The notes: generated by a model from the sequence alone, not told the origin. Positions 1 through 9,228 are shown, counted from the first letter of the stretch. The stretch: 64,000 nucleotides of DNA from an uncultured Prevotellaceae bacterium (GCA_902779455.1 CACZBS010000006.1:1-64000); one strand, 5' to 3'. Numbers and translations: made by a program.

Positions 1-516
1 GCGGATGGTGACGGAGGGACCGTCCTCCACCTTGTTATACTTGAACGGGGGGAAGAAGCCGGAGCGCTCATAGACGTCGAACTTCACCGTGACCTCGCAT
101 GCGCCGTAGGCATCGGCAGCAGCGGGCGTCCAGCGCAGGTCGATGGGGCGCAGCTCGGAGTAGTTGTCGCTGTAGCCGGTGCTGTAGGACGTGGGCTCTG
201 TCAACTCCTTGGCCACGCCGCCGACAGCCTCGTAGAGCGTGCCGTTGTCGATGGTGGTCAGCGTGACGCTGGCGGCCATGGAGACGCCGTTCTCGACGTT
301 CTTGCGCAGCTGCAGCGGGCAGGCCATGTAGTCGGCCTGCTTGAGCTCGCCGGTCTCGGCGTCGGCCTCCTGGGCCCAGGTGTTGACGGTGACGACGGCA
401 CCGTTCTCAATGGCATTGCCCTCAGCATCGACGATGGTGAAGGTCGGAGTGTCCTGTGCCGATGCATTGATGCATGCGGCCATCAAGACGAGAAAAGAAG
501 TAAATAATTTTTTCAT
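1..516 (-). CDS. Secreted protein of unknown function, N-terminal part
   Basis: The frame is open from the ATG at 516 to the window edge (172 codons) and continues outside, so the C-terminus is missing. The first 21 residues (MKKLFTSFLVLMAACINASA, then Q) are a clear signal peptide, so the product is exported. The rest is rich in Thr, Tyr and acidic residues in a beta-strand-like pattern, as in Prevotella surface proteins, but I recognise no named domain. A TACATTTG promoter element lies on the minus strand at 558-551, 35 bases before the ATG. Function unknown. Confidence 0.8.
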   Translation of the reverse strand, partial: MKKLFTSFLVLMAACINASAQDTPTFTIVDAEGNAIENGAVVTVNTWAQEADAETGELKQADYMACPLQLRKNVENGVSMAASVTLTTIDNGTLYEAVGGVAKELTEPTSYSTGYSDNYSELRPIDLRWTPAAADAYGACEVTVKFDVYERSGFFPPFKYNKVEDGPSVTIR

Positions 517-550
517 AAGCATAACAATTTTGAATTAAACAACTATGCTG

Positions 551-558
551 CAAATGTA
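551..558 (-). promoter_or_regulatory. Bacteroidetes -7 promoter element for the secreted-protein gene
   Basis: TACATTTG on the minus strand matches the TAnnTTTG consensus and lies 35 bases upstream of the ATG at 516. Confidence 0.5.
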
Positions 559-639
559 CTTACTTTTTCCGTTTTCTGTCCGTAGAGGCCGTTCTTTGTG
601 TGTCTCTATTTAAAAATTAAGACGATTTTAGCGCCTTGC

Positions 640-1101
640 TCAACGGCCGTCGCTGATGGGGAAGTGCCAAGGCAGCTCGGGCTGGTCGAGCTCAATCTCG
701 AAGCGGGGCACCTCGGTGGCTGGCAGCTCACGCAGGGGCACGTGGACGAGTTCGGCGGGCGTCACCTCCACCTCGGCGATGCCCTGAGCCAGGATGCCCA
801 GGTCGCGGGCGGCTCCCCATGAGAGGTCGATGATGCGACCACGGACAAACGGGCCGCGGTCGTTGACGCGCACGATGATCTCGCGCCCCGTGGACAGCAC
901 CTTCACCTTCAGCAACGTGCCGAAGGGCAGGGTGCGGTGGGCGCAGGTCATGCTGTCGTGATGCAGCTTCTCGCCATTGGCTGTTCGGGCGCCGGTGGCT
1001 TTTTTTGAGTAAAAAGAGGCTTTACCCCTCTGCGTCTGTGCTTGCAGAGCGGTAAAGCCTAATAACAGTGATGTCGTTAATATAATTAGTTTTCGATACA
1101 T
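640..1101 (-). CDS. rlpA: RlpA-like lytic transglycosylase / double-psi beta-barrel protein
   Basis: A 153-residue exported protein of the RlpA family, which in other bacteria binds or cleaves peptidoglycan stripped of stem peptides. It has a signal peptide (LIILTTSLLLGFTALQAQ) followed by one double-psi beta-barrel with family signatures: GKASFYSKKATG, ANGEKL, AHRTLPFGTLLKV and VRVNDRGPF. No SPOR domain follows the barrel, so it is the short form. The ATG at 1101 is preferred to the TTG one codon upstream. It lies 22 bases after gdhA on the same strand and is probably co-transcribed with it. Enzymatic activity, as against simple binding, is not established by the sequence. Confidence 0.88.
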   Translation of the reverse strand: MYRKLIILTTSLLLGFTALQAQTQRGKASFYSKKATGARTANGEKLHHDSMTCAHRTLPFGTLLKVKVLSTGREIIVRVNDRGPFVRGRIIDLSWGAARDLGILAQGIAEVEVTPAELVHVPLRELPATEVPRFEIELDQPELPWHFPISDGR

Positions 1102-1105
1102 CAAA

Positions 1106-1141
1106 TTACACGATGCCCTGAGCTTACACGATGCCCTGAGC
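1106..1141. repeat. 18-bp tandem duplication over the gdhA stop codon
   Basis: TTACACGATGCCCTGAGC occurs twice head to tail (1106-1123 and 1124-1141). On the coding strand it repeats the last five gdhA codons plus the stop (AQGIV, stop), so the outer copy is untranslated. It looks like a simple replication-slippage duplication in the gdhA-rlpA gap. Confidence 0.9.
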
Positions 1142-2461
1142 CATCATGGCATTGGCAACCTTCATGAAGCCGGCGACGTTGGCGCCCTTCACGTAGTTGA
1201 TGTAGCCATCCTCCTTGCCGTACTTGACGCACTGGGCGTGGATGCCTGCCATGATCTGATGGAGCTTCTGGTCGACCTCCCCGGCCGTCCACGACATGCG
1301 CATCGAGTTCTGGGTCATCTCGAGGCCCGAGGTAGCGACGCCACCGGCGTTGACAGCCTTGCCGGGAGCGAAGAGCTGCTGGGCAGCGATGAACTTGTTG
1401 ACAGCTTCGGCCGTGCAACCCATGTTCGACACCTCAGCGACGCAGAGCGGCTTGTTGGCCAGGATGGCGTCGGCGTCGTTGCCGTTGAGCTCGTTCTGAG
1501 TGGCGCAGGGCAGATAGATGTCGGCCTTGACCTCCCAGGGCTTGCGTCCGGCGTGGAACGTCGAGCCGGGGAACTCGTCGGCGTAGGGCGAGCAGATGTC
1601 GTTGCCGCTGGCGCGGAGCTCGAGCATGTAGGCAATCTTCTCCTCGTTGAGGCCGGCGGGGTCATAGATATAGCCGTCGGGGCCGCTGATGGTGATGACC
1701 TTGGCGCCCAGCTCAGTAGCTTTCTTGGCAGCACCCCATGCGACGTTGCCGAAGCCGGAGAGTGCGACGGTCTTGCCCTTGATGTCGAGTCCGTGAGTCT
1801 CGAGCATGTGGTGGACGAAATAGAGGGCGCCGAAGCCGGTTGCCTCGGGACGGAGGATCGAGCCGCCCCACTCCAGACCCTTACCCGTGAGGGTAGCGCC
1901 GTGGAACTGCGAGGTGAGCTTCTTGTACATACCAAAGAGGTAGCCGATCTCGCGGCCGCCCACGCCGATGTCGCCGGCGGGCACGTCCATGTCGGGACCG
2001 ATCACCTTATAGAGCTCGGTCATGAAGGCCTGGCAGAAACGCATGATCTCAGCGTCGCTCTTGCCACGGGGAGCGAAGTCCGAACCGCCCTTGCCGCCGC
2101 CCATGGGGAGCGTGGTCAGAGCGTTCTTGAACGTCTGCTCGAAGCCGAGGAACTTCAGGATCGAGAGGTTGACGGAGGGGTGGAAGCGCAGACCGCCCTT
2201 GTAGGGGCCGATGGCGCTGTTGAACTGCACGCGATAGCCGATGTTTACCTGCACCTCGCCCTTGTCGTCGACCCAGGGCACACGGAATGTGATGATGCGC
2301 TCGGGCTCAACGATGCGCTCCACGATCTTTGCTTTCTCAAATTCGGGATGCTGGTTGTAGACGTCCTTAATGGATTCCAGCACTTCGCGCACTGCCTGAA
2401 GGAACTCTAACTCGCCGGGGTGCTTGCGCTCCAGCTCTTGCATGATTTTCTCAACTTCCAT
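1124..2461 (-). CDS. gdhA: NADP-type glutamate dehydrogenase
   Basis: A 445-residue enzyme that interconverts 2-oxoglutarate plus ammonium and glutamate, the main ammonium-assimilating reaction in many gut Bacteroidales. Length and sequence fit the hexameric NADP-dependent type. The substrate region IGPYKGGLRFHP and the segment LPMGGGKGGSDFAPRG, containing the catalytic lysine, lie at about residues 85-135. A Rossmann segment (VALSGFGNVAWGAAKKATEL) follows at about 235. The start lies 56 bases behind a strong promoter (TTTG at 2547-2544, 19-base gap, TACTTTTG at 2524-2517). NADP preference is inferred from family resemblance. Confidence 0.97.
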   Translation of the reverse strand: MEVEKIMQELERKHPGELEFLQAVREVLESIKDVYNQHPEFEKAKIVERIVEPERIITFRVPWVDDKGEVQVNIGYRVQFNSAIGPYKGGLRFHPSVNLSILKFLGFEQTFKNALTTLPMGGGKGGSDFAPRGKSDAEIMRFCQAFMTELYKVIGPDMDVPAGDIGVGGREIGYLFGMYKKLTSQFHGATLTGKGLEWGGSILRPEATGFGALYFVHHMLETHGLDIKGKTVALSGFGNVAWGAAKKATELGAKVITISGPDGYIYDPAGLNEEKIAYMLELRASGNDICSPYADEFPGSTFHAGRKPWEVKADIYLPCATQNELNGNDADAILANKPLCVAEVSNMGCTAEAVNKFIAAQQLFAPGKAVNAGGVATSGLEMTQNSMRMSWTAGEVDQKLHQIMAGIHAQCVKYGKEDGYINYVKGANVAGFMKVANAMMAQGIV

Positions 2462-2516
2462 AGTTTAAAGATTTTAAAGTTTGCCAATATGGTTAATGGT
2501 TAATTGATTTTCAGCG

Positions 2517-2547
2517 CAAAAGTAGGAAAAAAACTTTGTACGGCAAA
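2517..2547 (-). promoter_or_regulatory. gdhA promoter, full Bacteroidetes consensus
   Basis: On the minus strand TTTG (2547-2544) is followed after exactly 19 bases by TACTTTTG (2524-2517), matching the -33/-7 consensus. The leader to the gdhA ATG is about 50 nt. Confidence 0.7.
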
Positions 2548-2587
2548 ATAAAATCTGCTAAAATAATGAAAATTCATGGATTTTACG

Positions 2588-2595
2588 TAATTTTG
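2588..2595 (+). promoter_or_regulatory. -7 element that fixes the start of the receiver/PPDK-like gene
   Basis: TAATTTTG at 2588-2595 lies 22 bases before the ATG at 2617. The open frame continues upstream to 2536, but translation from there would start ahead of the promoter, so 2617 is the better start. Confidence 0.55.
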
Positions 2596-2616
2596 CACGC
2601 AAAATCCCAACAGACT

Positions 2617-5600
2617 ATGGCTAATATCCCCCAGGAGTTCAATAATTTCCTGCTGAAGGACGTCTCGTTCGTCAACCTGATGACGCGGCGCATCTTCAAC
2701 GTGCTGATTGTGGCTAATCCTTACGACGCCTTCATGCTGGAGGACGACGGACGCGTGGACGAGAAGATCTTCGACGAGTACACCGAGCTGGGACTGCGCT
2801 ATCCGCCCACGTTCACGCAGGTCTCGACCATCGAGGAGGCCCACCACGTGTTGCTGACCACCTCGATCGACCTCGTCATCTGCATGCCCGGCACGGCCGA
2901 CAACGACGCCTTTGCCGTGGCCCGCGAGGTGAAGGCCCTCAACCCCGACGTGCCCTGCGTGGTGCTGACGCCCTTCTCGCATGGCATCACGCGGCGCATG
3001 CAGGACGAGGACCTCTCCATCTTCGACGCCATCTTCTGCTGGCTGGGCAACACCAACCTCATCCTCTCGATCATCAAGCTCATCGAGGACCGCATGAACC
3101 TCGACCACGACATCGAGGAGGCGGGCGTGCAGGTCATCCTGCTCGTCGAGGACTCCATCCGCTTCTATTCCTCGATCCTTCCTAACCTATATAATTATAT
3201 ATTGGCCCAGTCGAAGCGCTTCTCGACCGAGGCTCTCAACCCCCATGCCGCCGCCCAGCGCAAGCGCGGCCGCCCGAAGGTGCTGCTGGCCCGCAACTAC
3301 GAGGAGGCATGGCAGTTCTATGAGAAGTATCACGACAACGTGCAGGGCGTCATCTCCGACACCCGCTTCCCCCTGCGGGGCGGCTCCACGTCGCTGAATC
3401 CCGCCGAGGTGCGCCAGCAGACGGCCGAGAGCGACCCTGAGGCCGGTCTGAAGCTGCTGCGGGCCATCCGCGAGCGCGACCCCTTCGTGCCGCTCATCCT
3501 GACCAGCTCGGAGTCGCAGAACCGCGAGCGGGCCCGCCAGGAGGACTTCCATTTCATCGACAAGAACTCGTCGAAGATGAACGTCGACCTGCGTCATCTG
3601 CTCGAGGAGCACATGGGCTTCGGCGACTTCATCTTCCGCGACCCGCAGACGAAGCAGGAGATCCTGCGAGTGCGGTCGCTGAAGGAGCTGCAGGACAACC
3701 TCTACAACATCCCCGACGACTCATTCACGTGGCACATCCGCCGCAACCACATGAGCCGCTGGCTCTGCGCCCGCGCCATCTTCCCCGTCTCGCAGTTTCT
3801 CAAACATATCACATGGGACCGCCTGAAGGACGTCAACGCCCACCGCGACATCATCTTCGAGGCCATCGTGCAGTATCGCAAGATGAAGAACATCGGCGTC
3901 GTGGCCGTCTTCGACCGCAAGAAGTTCGACCGCTTTGCCCACTTCGCCCGCATCGGCGACGGCTCGCTCGGCGGCAAGGGGCGCGGCCTGGCCTTCCTCG
4001 ACAATATCATCAAGCGCCATCCCGAGCTCAACCAGTTTGAGAACGCCAGTGTCTCGATCCCGAAGACGGTGGTGCTCTGCACCGACTTCTTCGACAACTT
4101 CATGGATCAGAACGACCTCTGGGGCATCGCCCTGAGCAATGCGCCCGACGAGGTCATCCTGCAACACTTCCTCGAGGGACAGCTGCCCGACGACCTCATC
4201 GACGACTTCCTCACCTTCTTCGAGGCCACGAAGAGCCCCATCGCCGTGCGCTCCTCCTCGCTGCTCGAGGACTCCCACTACCAGCCCTTCGCCGGCATCT
4301 ACTCCACCTACATGATTCCCTACAGCGACGACCGTCAGGCCATGCTCCACATGCTGGCCGCCGCCATCAAGAGCGTCTACGCCTCGGTCTACTACCGCGA
4401 CTCGAAGGCCTACATGACGGCCACGCAGAACGTCATCGACCAGGAGAAGATGGCCGTCATCCTGCAGGAGGTCGTCGGCCAGCAGTATGGCGACCGTTTC
4501 TATCCGACGTTCTCTGGCGTGCTGCGCTCGCTCAACTATTATCCCATCGGCGACGAGAAGGCCGAGGAGGGCATCGTCTCGCTCGCCCTCGGACTGGGCA
4601 AGTATATCGTCGACGGCGGCCAGACGCTGCGCTTCTCGCCCTACCATCCCAACCAGATCCTGCAGCTGAGCGAGATGGAGCTGGCTCTGCGCGACACGCA
4701 GACCCGCTTCTATGCCCTCGACATGAGTCGCGTGGGCACCGACTTCAAGGTCGACGACGGTTTCAATATCCTCAACCTGCGCGTCAGGCAGGCCGAGCAG
4801 GACGGTTCGCTGCAGTATATCAGTTCGACCTACGACCCCGTCGACCAGCTCATCCGGCCCGGCTACTATGAAGGCGGGCGCAAGGTCATCTCCTTCGTCG
4901 GCGTGCTCCAGCAGGGCATCTTCCCCCTGCCCGAACTGCTCCGGCTGGTGCAGCATTTAGGGGCCGACGAGATGAAGCGCCCCGTGGAGATAGAGTTTGC
5001 CTGCAAGCTCGACGCCAACCGCCAGGGCCGTCTCTACCTGCTCCAGATACGTCCCATCGTCGACTCGAAGCAGATGCTCGACGAGGACATCTCGGCCCTG
5101 CCGGCCGAACAGTGCCTGCTGCGCTCGCAGAACTCGCTGGGCCACGGCATCGGCGACGACGTCTGCGACGTGGTCTACGTCAAGGCCGGCGAGGACTTCA
5201 CGGCCGCCGCCAACCCGCAGATAGCCTGCGAGATAGAACAGATCAACCGCCGCTTCCTGGAGCGGGGCGAGGGCTACGTCCTCATCGGCCCGGGCCGCTG
5301 GGGCTCCTCCGACCCCTGGCTGGGCTTCCCCGTGAAGTGGTCCCACATCTCGGCCTCGCGCGTCATCGTCGAGACCGGTCTGAAAAACTATCACGTCGAC
5401 CCCTCGCAGGGCACCCACTTCTTCCAGAACCTCACCTCCTTCGGCGTCGGCTACTTCACCATCAACACCTACACCGGCGACGGCATCTACCAGAAGGACG
5501 TGCTCGACCGTATGCCAGCCGTCGAGGAGACCGAGCACGTGCGCCACGTCCGCTTCGAGCGGCCCCTGCGCATCCTCATGGACGGCAAGCGGCAGCTCGG

Positions 5601-5619
5601 TGCCGTGATGCTGCCGTGA
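2617..5619 (+). CDS. Double receiver-like / PEP-pyruvate-binding (PPDK N-terminal) protein
   Basis: A 1000-residue cytoplasmic protein. Residues about 25-165 (FNVLIVANPYD...DLVICMPG) and 170-335 (VQVILLVEDSIR...GVISDTRFP) resemble response-regulator receiver folds. The first lacks a convincing phospho-acceptor; the second has a candidate Asp in ISDTRFP. From about 440 there is a nucleotide-binding domain of the pyruvate phosphate dikinase/PEP synthase type (GGKGRGLAFLDNII, PIAVRSSSLLEDS, and LYLLQIRP near 805). I see no swivelling phosphohistidine domain and no PEP/pyruvate barrel, so it cannot be an ordinary PEP synthase. The end (about 850-1000) contains LIGPGRWGSSDPWLG. A regulatory or phosphotransfer role is inferred; the substrate is unknown. 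Confidence 0.85.
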   Translation: MANIPQEFNNFLLKDVSFVNLMTRRIFNVLIVANPYDAFMLEDDGRVDEKIFDEYTELGLRYPPTFTQVSTIEEAHHVLLTTSIDLVICMPGTADNDAFAVAREVKALNPDVPCVVLTPFSHGITRRMQDEDLSIFDAIFCWLGNTNLILSIIKLIEDRMNLDHDIEEAGVQVILLVEDSIRFYSSILPNLYNYILAQSKRFSTEALNPHAAAQRKRGRPKVLLARNYEEAWQFYEKYHDNVQGVISDTRFPLRGGSTSLNPAEVRQQTAESDPEAGLKLLRAIRERDPFVPLILTSSESQNRERARQEDFHFIDKNSSKMNVDLRHLLEEHMGFGDFIFRDPQTKQEILRVRSLKELQDNLYNIPDDSFTWHIRRNHMSRWLCARAIFPVSQFLKHITWDRLKDVNAHRDIIFEAIVQYRKMKNIGVVAVFDRKKFDRFAHFARIGDGSLGGKGRGLAFLDNIIKRHPELNQFENASVSIPKTVVLCTDFFDNFMDQNDLWGIALSNAPDEVILQHFLEGQLPDDLIDDFLTFFEATKSPIAVRSSSLLEDSHYQPFAGIYSTYMIPYSDDRQAMLHMLAAAIKSVYASVYYRDSKAYMTATQNVIDQEKMAVILQEVVGQQYGDRFYPTFSGVLRSLNYYPIGDEKAEEGIVSLALGLGKYIVDGGQTLRFSPYHPNQILQLSEMELALRDTQTRFYALDMSRVGTDFKVDDGFNILNLRVRQAEQDGSLQYISSTYDPVDQLIRPGYYEGGRKVISFVGVLQQGIFPLPELLRLVQHLGADEMKRPVEIEFACKLDANRQGRLYLLQIRPIVDSKQMLDEDISALPAEQCLLRSQNSLGHGIGDDVCDVVYVKAGEDFTAAANPQIACEIEQINRRFLERGEGYVLIGPGRWGSSDPWLGFPVKWSHISASRVIVETGLKNYHVDPSQGTHFFQNLTSFGVGYFTINTYTGDGIYQKDVLDRMPAVEETEHVRHVRFERPLRILMDGKRQLGAVMLP

Positions 5620-5626
5620 CCTTTTT

Positions 5627-5667
5627 GGAGTGAAAAGAAGTGAAAGGAGAGTGTCCCCCTTCACTCC
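5627..5667 (+). terminator. Weak hairpin after the receiver/PPDK-like gene
   Basis: GGAGTGAA (5627-5634) pairs with TTCACTCC (5660-5667) across a 25-base loop. There is no long T-run after it, so terminator function is uncertain. Confidence 0.3.
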
Positions 5668-5697
5668 CAGCAAGCAAAGTTGAATAATATAATAGAT

Positions 5698-7347
5698 ATG
5701 TATAGGCTTGTGCAACACAATAGGATTAGTCGGCTGTCGGTTGTCATTCTCATGCTGACCGTCGTCGGCATCGCCGTTGCTGCCGAGCCGAAGAATCCTT
5801 TCCATCAGTATTGCAGCCGTCTCGCCACCCACCAGCTGACCACCTTGGGCACCCGCTACCTGAAGGAACTGGACCAGCCCGACAGCGCCATGGTGTGCTA
5901 TAGCATCGTGAATGCCCGTCATGCCGGCCAGACGCCCCCTGCTGAGGCGATGGACGACTGTGTGCTGTCGCTCTTCAACGCCGGCTATATCTACATGTTC
6001 CACTATTACGACTATCGCAAGGCCTATGCCTATATGCTGCGCTCGCTCGACCTGGCCCGGCAGAACGACAGCCGCTATCTGCCTTACATCTATCTCGGGC
6101 TGGCCAACCTCGAAAACAAGCAGCAGGCCAAGAACCGTGGCAACATCGACGGGCGCGAGGCCGTCTCGAGATTCCGCAAGGCTATCGACACCGCTGCCGA
6201 CCGCGAGGCCTGGGACCTGCTCATCGGGGCTTTCAACGCCTTGGTGAGTCTGGTCATGGAGAACGACTCCGTCGGACTGTTGTCCGACGACGTGCGCCGC
6301 TACCGGGCTCTGGGGGTGCCTGACAGCGTGCCTATGGTCGGTTACACCAACTGGGTGTGCACGGCTGTCGACCAGCTGGCTCACCGGCAGCCGGCAGCTG
6401 CTCTCGTCGCTCTCGACAGCGCCGTGGCTGCCATCGACACGTCCAGCATGCAGTCAGATCGGTATGAACTCATGGCGCGCTACTATCAGACGCGTGTGCT
6501 GGCCTTGGACGGCCGCTACGACGAAGCCGTCGCCACGCTGCGCCGACAGATAGCCCGGGCCCGAAGGCTGGAGATGTGGGACGCGATGGTGCTGCGTCAG
6601 CGCGCGCTGGCCGAATTCCTGCGCCGCAGCGGAGAGGAGGCGCAGGCCCGCGAGGCCGAGCTCGCCTACCGTCAGATGGCAGACTCGTTCGACCTCATGT
6701 CGAATGTCGGCACGATGGGCGAGGAGCGCTTCCTGCTCGACCTTGAGAAGAGCAATGAGCAGATGATGAACAGCGAATACTGGCGGCGCACCAACCTGGT
6801 TGTTGCCGTCGGGGCCGTGGCGGTGGCCATGCTGCTGGGCTTGTTCCTGCTGGTGGTCCAGAGAAAGAACCGGTCGCTGCGCCAGAAGAACGAGCAGCTC
6901 TTCATGAAGAACGAGCAACTGCTCAGCCAACCCGTCGGCGTGGAACCCAAATACCAGCGTAGCCGGCTGACGGCCGACGACAAGAGCCTGCTCGTCAGCC
7001 GCATCGATGAGGTCATGCAGCAGACCGACACCATCTGTGCGCCCGACTTCTCGCTGCAGCGGCTGGCCGAGCTCACGGACGAGTCGAAGGAGCGCATCTC
7101 GCAGGTCATCAACGAGTGCTATGGCCGCAACTTCAACCAGCTGCTCGGCGAGTACCGTGTGCGCGAGGCCTGCCGACGGCTCTCCGACGAAGAACACTTC
7201 GGGGGCTACACCATCGAAGCCATCGCCCTGAGCCTGGGCTATCGCAGCCGGAGCAACTTCGCAGCCGTCTTCCGCCGTCAGACGGGGCTCCAGCCGTCGG
7301 AGTATCAGCGTGTTGCCCGTCGGAAACAGGACGAGGAAAGCCGATGA
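5698..7347 (+). CDS. TPR-containing membrane regulator with AraC-type DNA-binding domain
   Basis: A 549-residue one-component regulator of a layout common in Bacteroidetes. An N-terminal signal or anchor segment (about residues 12-30, SVVILMLTVVGIAVAA) leads to a sensor region of helical TPR-like repeats (about 50-340). One membrane segment follows (VVAVGAVAVAMLLGLFLLVV, about 365-385), then a short coiled coil and a C-terminal AraC/XylS helix-turn-helix (LADFS-like FSLQRLAELTDESKERISQVIN, then IEAIALSLGYRSRSNFAAVFRR and TGLQPSEYQ). The sensor should face the periplasm and the DNA-binding part the cytoplasm. The ATG at 5698 is preferred to the TTG at 5680. The adjacent secreted-protein genes are plausible targets, by position only. 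Confidence 0.87.
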   Translation: MYRLVQHNRISRLSVVILMLTVVGIAVAAEPKNPFHQYCSRLATHQLTTLGTRYLKELDQPDSAMVCYSIVNARHAGQTPPAEAMDDCVLSLFNAGYIYMFHYYDYRKAYAYMLRSLDLARQNDSRYLPYIYLGLANLENKQQAKNRGNIDGREAVSRFRKAIDTAADREAWDLLIGAFNALVSLVMENDSVGLLSDDVRRYRALGVPDSVPMVGYTNWVCTAVDQLAHRQPAAALVALDSAVAAIDTSSMQSDRYELMARYYQTRVLALDGRYDEAVATLRRQIARARRLEMWDAMVLRQRALAEFLRRSGEEAQAREAELAYRQMADSFDLMSNVGTMGEERFLLDLEKSNEQMMNSEYWRRTNLVVAVGAVAVAMLLGLFLLVVQRKNRSLRQKNEQLFMKNEQLLSQPVGVEPKYQRSRLTADDKSLLVSRIDEVMQQTDTICAPDFSLQRLAELTDESKERISQVINECYGRNFNQLLGEYRVREACRRLSDEEHFGGYTIEAIALSLGYRSRSNFAAVFRRQTGLQPSEYQRVARRKQDEESR

Positions 7348-7418
7348 AACCGTCGTTTTTTGAACGAAATAATGATTTCGTTCATTCTCGTACAAAGCTT
7401 TTTCGAATGTTTAATGAA

Positions 7419-7448
7419 GATGCCGTAACTTTGCGGCATCTTTTTTTT
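7419..7448 (+). terminator. Terminator hairpin with a promoter-like element in its loop
   Basis: GATGCCG (7419-7425) and CGGCATC (7434-7440) form a stem followed by eight T (7441-7448), a typical intrinsic terminator after the AraC-type regulator. The loop and stem base spell TAACTTTG (7426-7433), a full match to the -7 consensus. It lies 46 bases ahead of the next gene, so the site may end one transcript and start another. Confidence 0.7.
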
Positions 7449-7479
7449 ATGTTTTATTTTACTTTTTACTAAAAAGCGT

Positions 7480-9228
7480 ATGAGAAAATTTACTTTTGTC
7501 ACATTGGCGGCCCTCATGGCTGCGACATTGACATTTGCGCAGGGCAACCTGCGTAGCCAGCTCACCGCCCCGCAGGGCATCCAAATGAACCAGCGTGCCG
7601 CACAGCGCGACATGACCGCTCAGCAGCGCCATCAGATGATGATGGGACAGAAACCGGCCGCCACGGCCAAGGCCCCGCGCCGCGCCGGCATCGAGGAACA
7701 GCCCGAGGGTACGGCCTATGAGCTCTTCGCCAGCTACAGCGGCCTGTTCTACAACTGGCTCTACGGCTGGACCGACGCCACGACCGACGCCGGCAAGATG
7801 ACCATCGTCGAGGGTACCGACGGCAATATCTACATCCAGGGCCTGACGCCCTATGCCGGGCTCGACGTCTACTACTGGGTGAAGGCCGAGCGGGCCGAGG
7901 GCGACACCGTCGTCATCCGTCAGCAGCCCACGGGCTACTACGAGGACTACTATGGCGGCGTCCATGAGTACGAGATTGCCCGCATTGCCTACGAGTACGA
8001 CGAGGCCACCGAGGCCGAGAACATCCATCGTGCTGACAATCCCGACATCAAGATGCTCTACAAGGGCAACGGCGTGCTCGAGAACATCGACGAGATGAAG
8101 GCCGAGGCAGGCGGCGTGCCTCCTTATTTCTATGGTTCGGTCTACTGGTATGAGGCTGAGGAGGACGACGACTACGAGAGTGGCTACCACACCAACAACG
8201 AGTACTACTGGAACCTCTCCACCAAGATCAACGACGAGAAGTACTTCGAGCCGTCGGCCGATGCCACCATCGAGCAGATGATCGTGACCTATAAGAACGT
8301 GAACAGCCTGAGTTCGAAGATGATCGACGTGGCCTTCGAGGACGACGCCGTCTACCTGAAGCTCTACACCCGCACGCCGGGCTGGGTGAAAGGCCGCATC
8401 GAGGGCGACAAGGTGGTGGTCGACAACCAGCAGTATCTGGGCTACGACGAGTACTATGGCACCTTCGAGTGGGCCCATACCGCCACGGTGGAGACGCTGC
8501 TCGACGATTCCGACGCCGAGAATCCCAGATACTATGACTACGGCACCATCACCGACCAGACCGTCTTCGACTATAACGCTGAGACCCGTGAGATGAGCAC
8601 CACCGCCGCCATCTACATCGACGGCAAGCGCTACGCCATCTACTACGCCGCCTACTTCAACGAGATCAACATCAAGTACTTCGTCGAGACGCCCGCCGTG
8701 CCTGCCGATCCCGAGATTGACTACTGGTGGGAGTACGACGAGAGCTTTGAGAATGCCGAGCTTGACTACCACATCAACGCCACCGGTGTCAACGGCGAGT
8801 ACCTGCTGCCCGAGAAGCTGTCGTTCATGGTCTATGTCGACAATGAGCCCTTCGTCTTCGAGACCGCAGAGTATGAGGACCTCGAGGAAGACCTCGAGGA
8901 GATCCCCTACGGCACCAGCGTCTACGGCATCCGCTCCGACGACTACCTGCTGCTGTTCTTCCAGCCCGCCGAGAACGTCGGTCTGCAGACCATCTACCGC
9001 GGCTGCGACGTGGAGATGCGCTCCAACATCGTCTGGTACGACGTGAATACGGGTGAGACCACCACTGAGCCTTACGATAACATCACCGTCGGCATCGAGG
9101 GCATCACGGAGCATCGCTCCGACGTCAGCCGCGTCTTCGACCTGCAGGGCCGCAGCGTCAAGGCCGGAGCCCGCGGTCTGCTGCTCATGAACCGCGACGG
9201 CAAGATGGTGAAGGTGGTCCGCAAGTGA
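7480..9228 (+). CDS. Large acidic secreted protein with DLQGR-type tail
   Basis: A 582-residue exported protein with signal peptide MRKFTFVTLAALMAATLTFA. The mature part is very rich in Tyr, Glu and Asp and has repeated beta-strand-like motifs (ENVGLQTIYRGCDVEMRS near 500). It ends with VFDLQGRSVKAGARGLLLMNRDGKMVKVVRK-type tail features, a C-terminal segment shared by many Prevotella surface proteins. It is homologous by eye to the N-terminal half of the 1154-residue protein at 11637-15101 (shared QTIYRG...RS motif and GWVKG repeats). The next gene follows 20 bases later and carries the part that this protein lacks. Function unknown; a surface or cargo protein is likely. Confidence 0.85.
   Translation: MRKFTFVTLAALMAATLTFAQGNLRSQLTAPQGIQMNQRAAQRDMTAQQRHQMMMGQKPAATAKAPRRAGIEEQPEGTAYELFASYSGLFYNWLYGWTDATTDAGKMTIVEGTDGNIYIQGLTPYAGLDVYYWVKAERAEGDTVVIRQQPTGYYEDYYGGVHEYEIARIAYEYDEATEAENIHRADNPDIKMLYKGNGVLENIDEMKAEAGGVPPYFYGSVYWYEAEEDDDYESGYHTNNEYYWNLSTKINDEKYFEPSADATIEQMIVTYKNVNSLSSKMIDVAFEDDAVYLKLYTRTPGWVKGRIEGDKVVVDNQQYLGYDEYYGTFEWAHTATVETLLDDSDAENPRYYDYGTITDQTVFDYNAETREMSTTAAIYIDGKRYAIYYAAYFNEINIKYFVETPAVPADPEIDYWWEYDESFENAELDYHINATGVNGEYLLPEKLSFMVYVDNEPFVFETAEYEDLEEDLEEIPYGTSVYGIRSDDYLLLFFQPAENVGLQTIYRGCDVEMRSNIVWYDVNTGETTTEPYDNITVGIEGITEHRSDVSRVFDLQGRSVKAGARGLLLMNRDGKMVKVVRK

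Noticed and set aside
4957-6384. Very long antisense open frame opposite the PPDK-like and TPR-regulator genes
   Set aside because: It crosses two well-supported genes and a promoter region, and has the His/Asp/Val-rich composition of a shadow frame in GC-rich DNA. The same applies to other long antisense frames here (for example 7459-9114, 9072-10994, 13674-15224).
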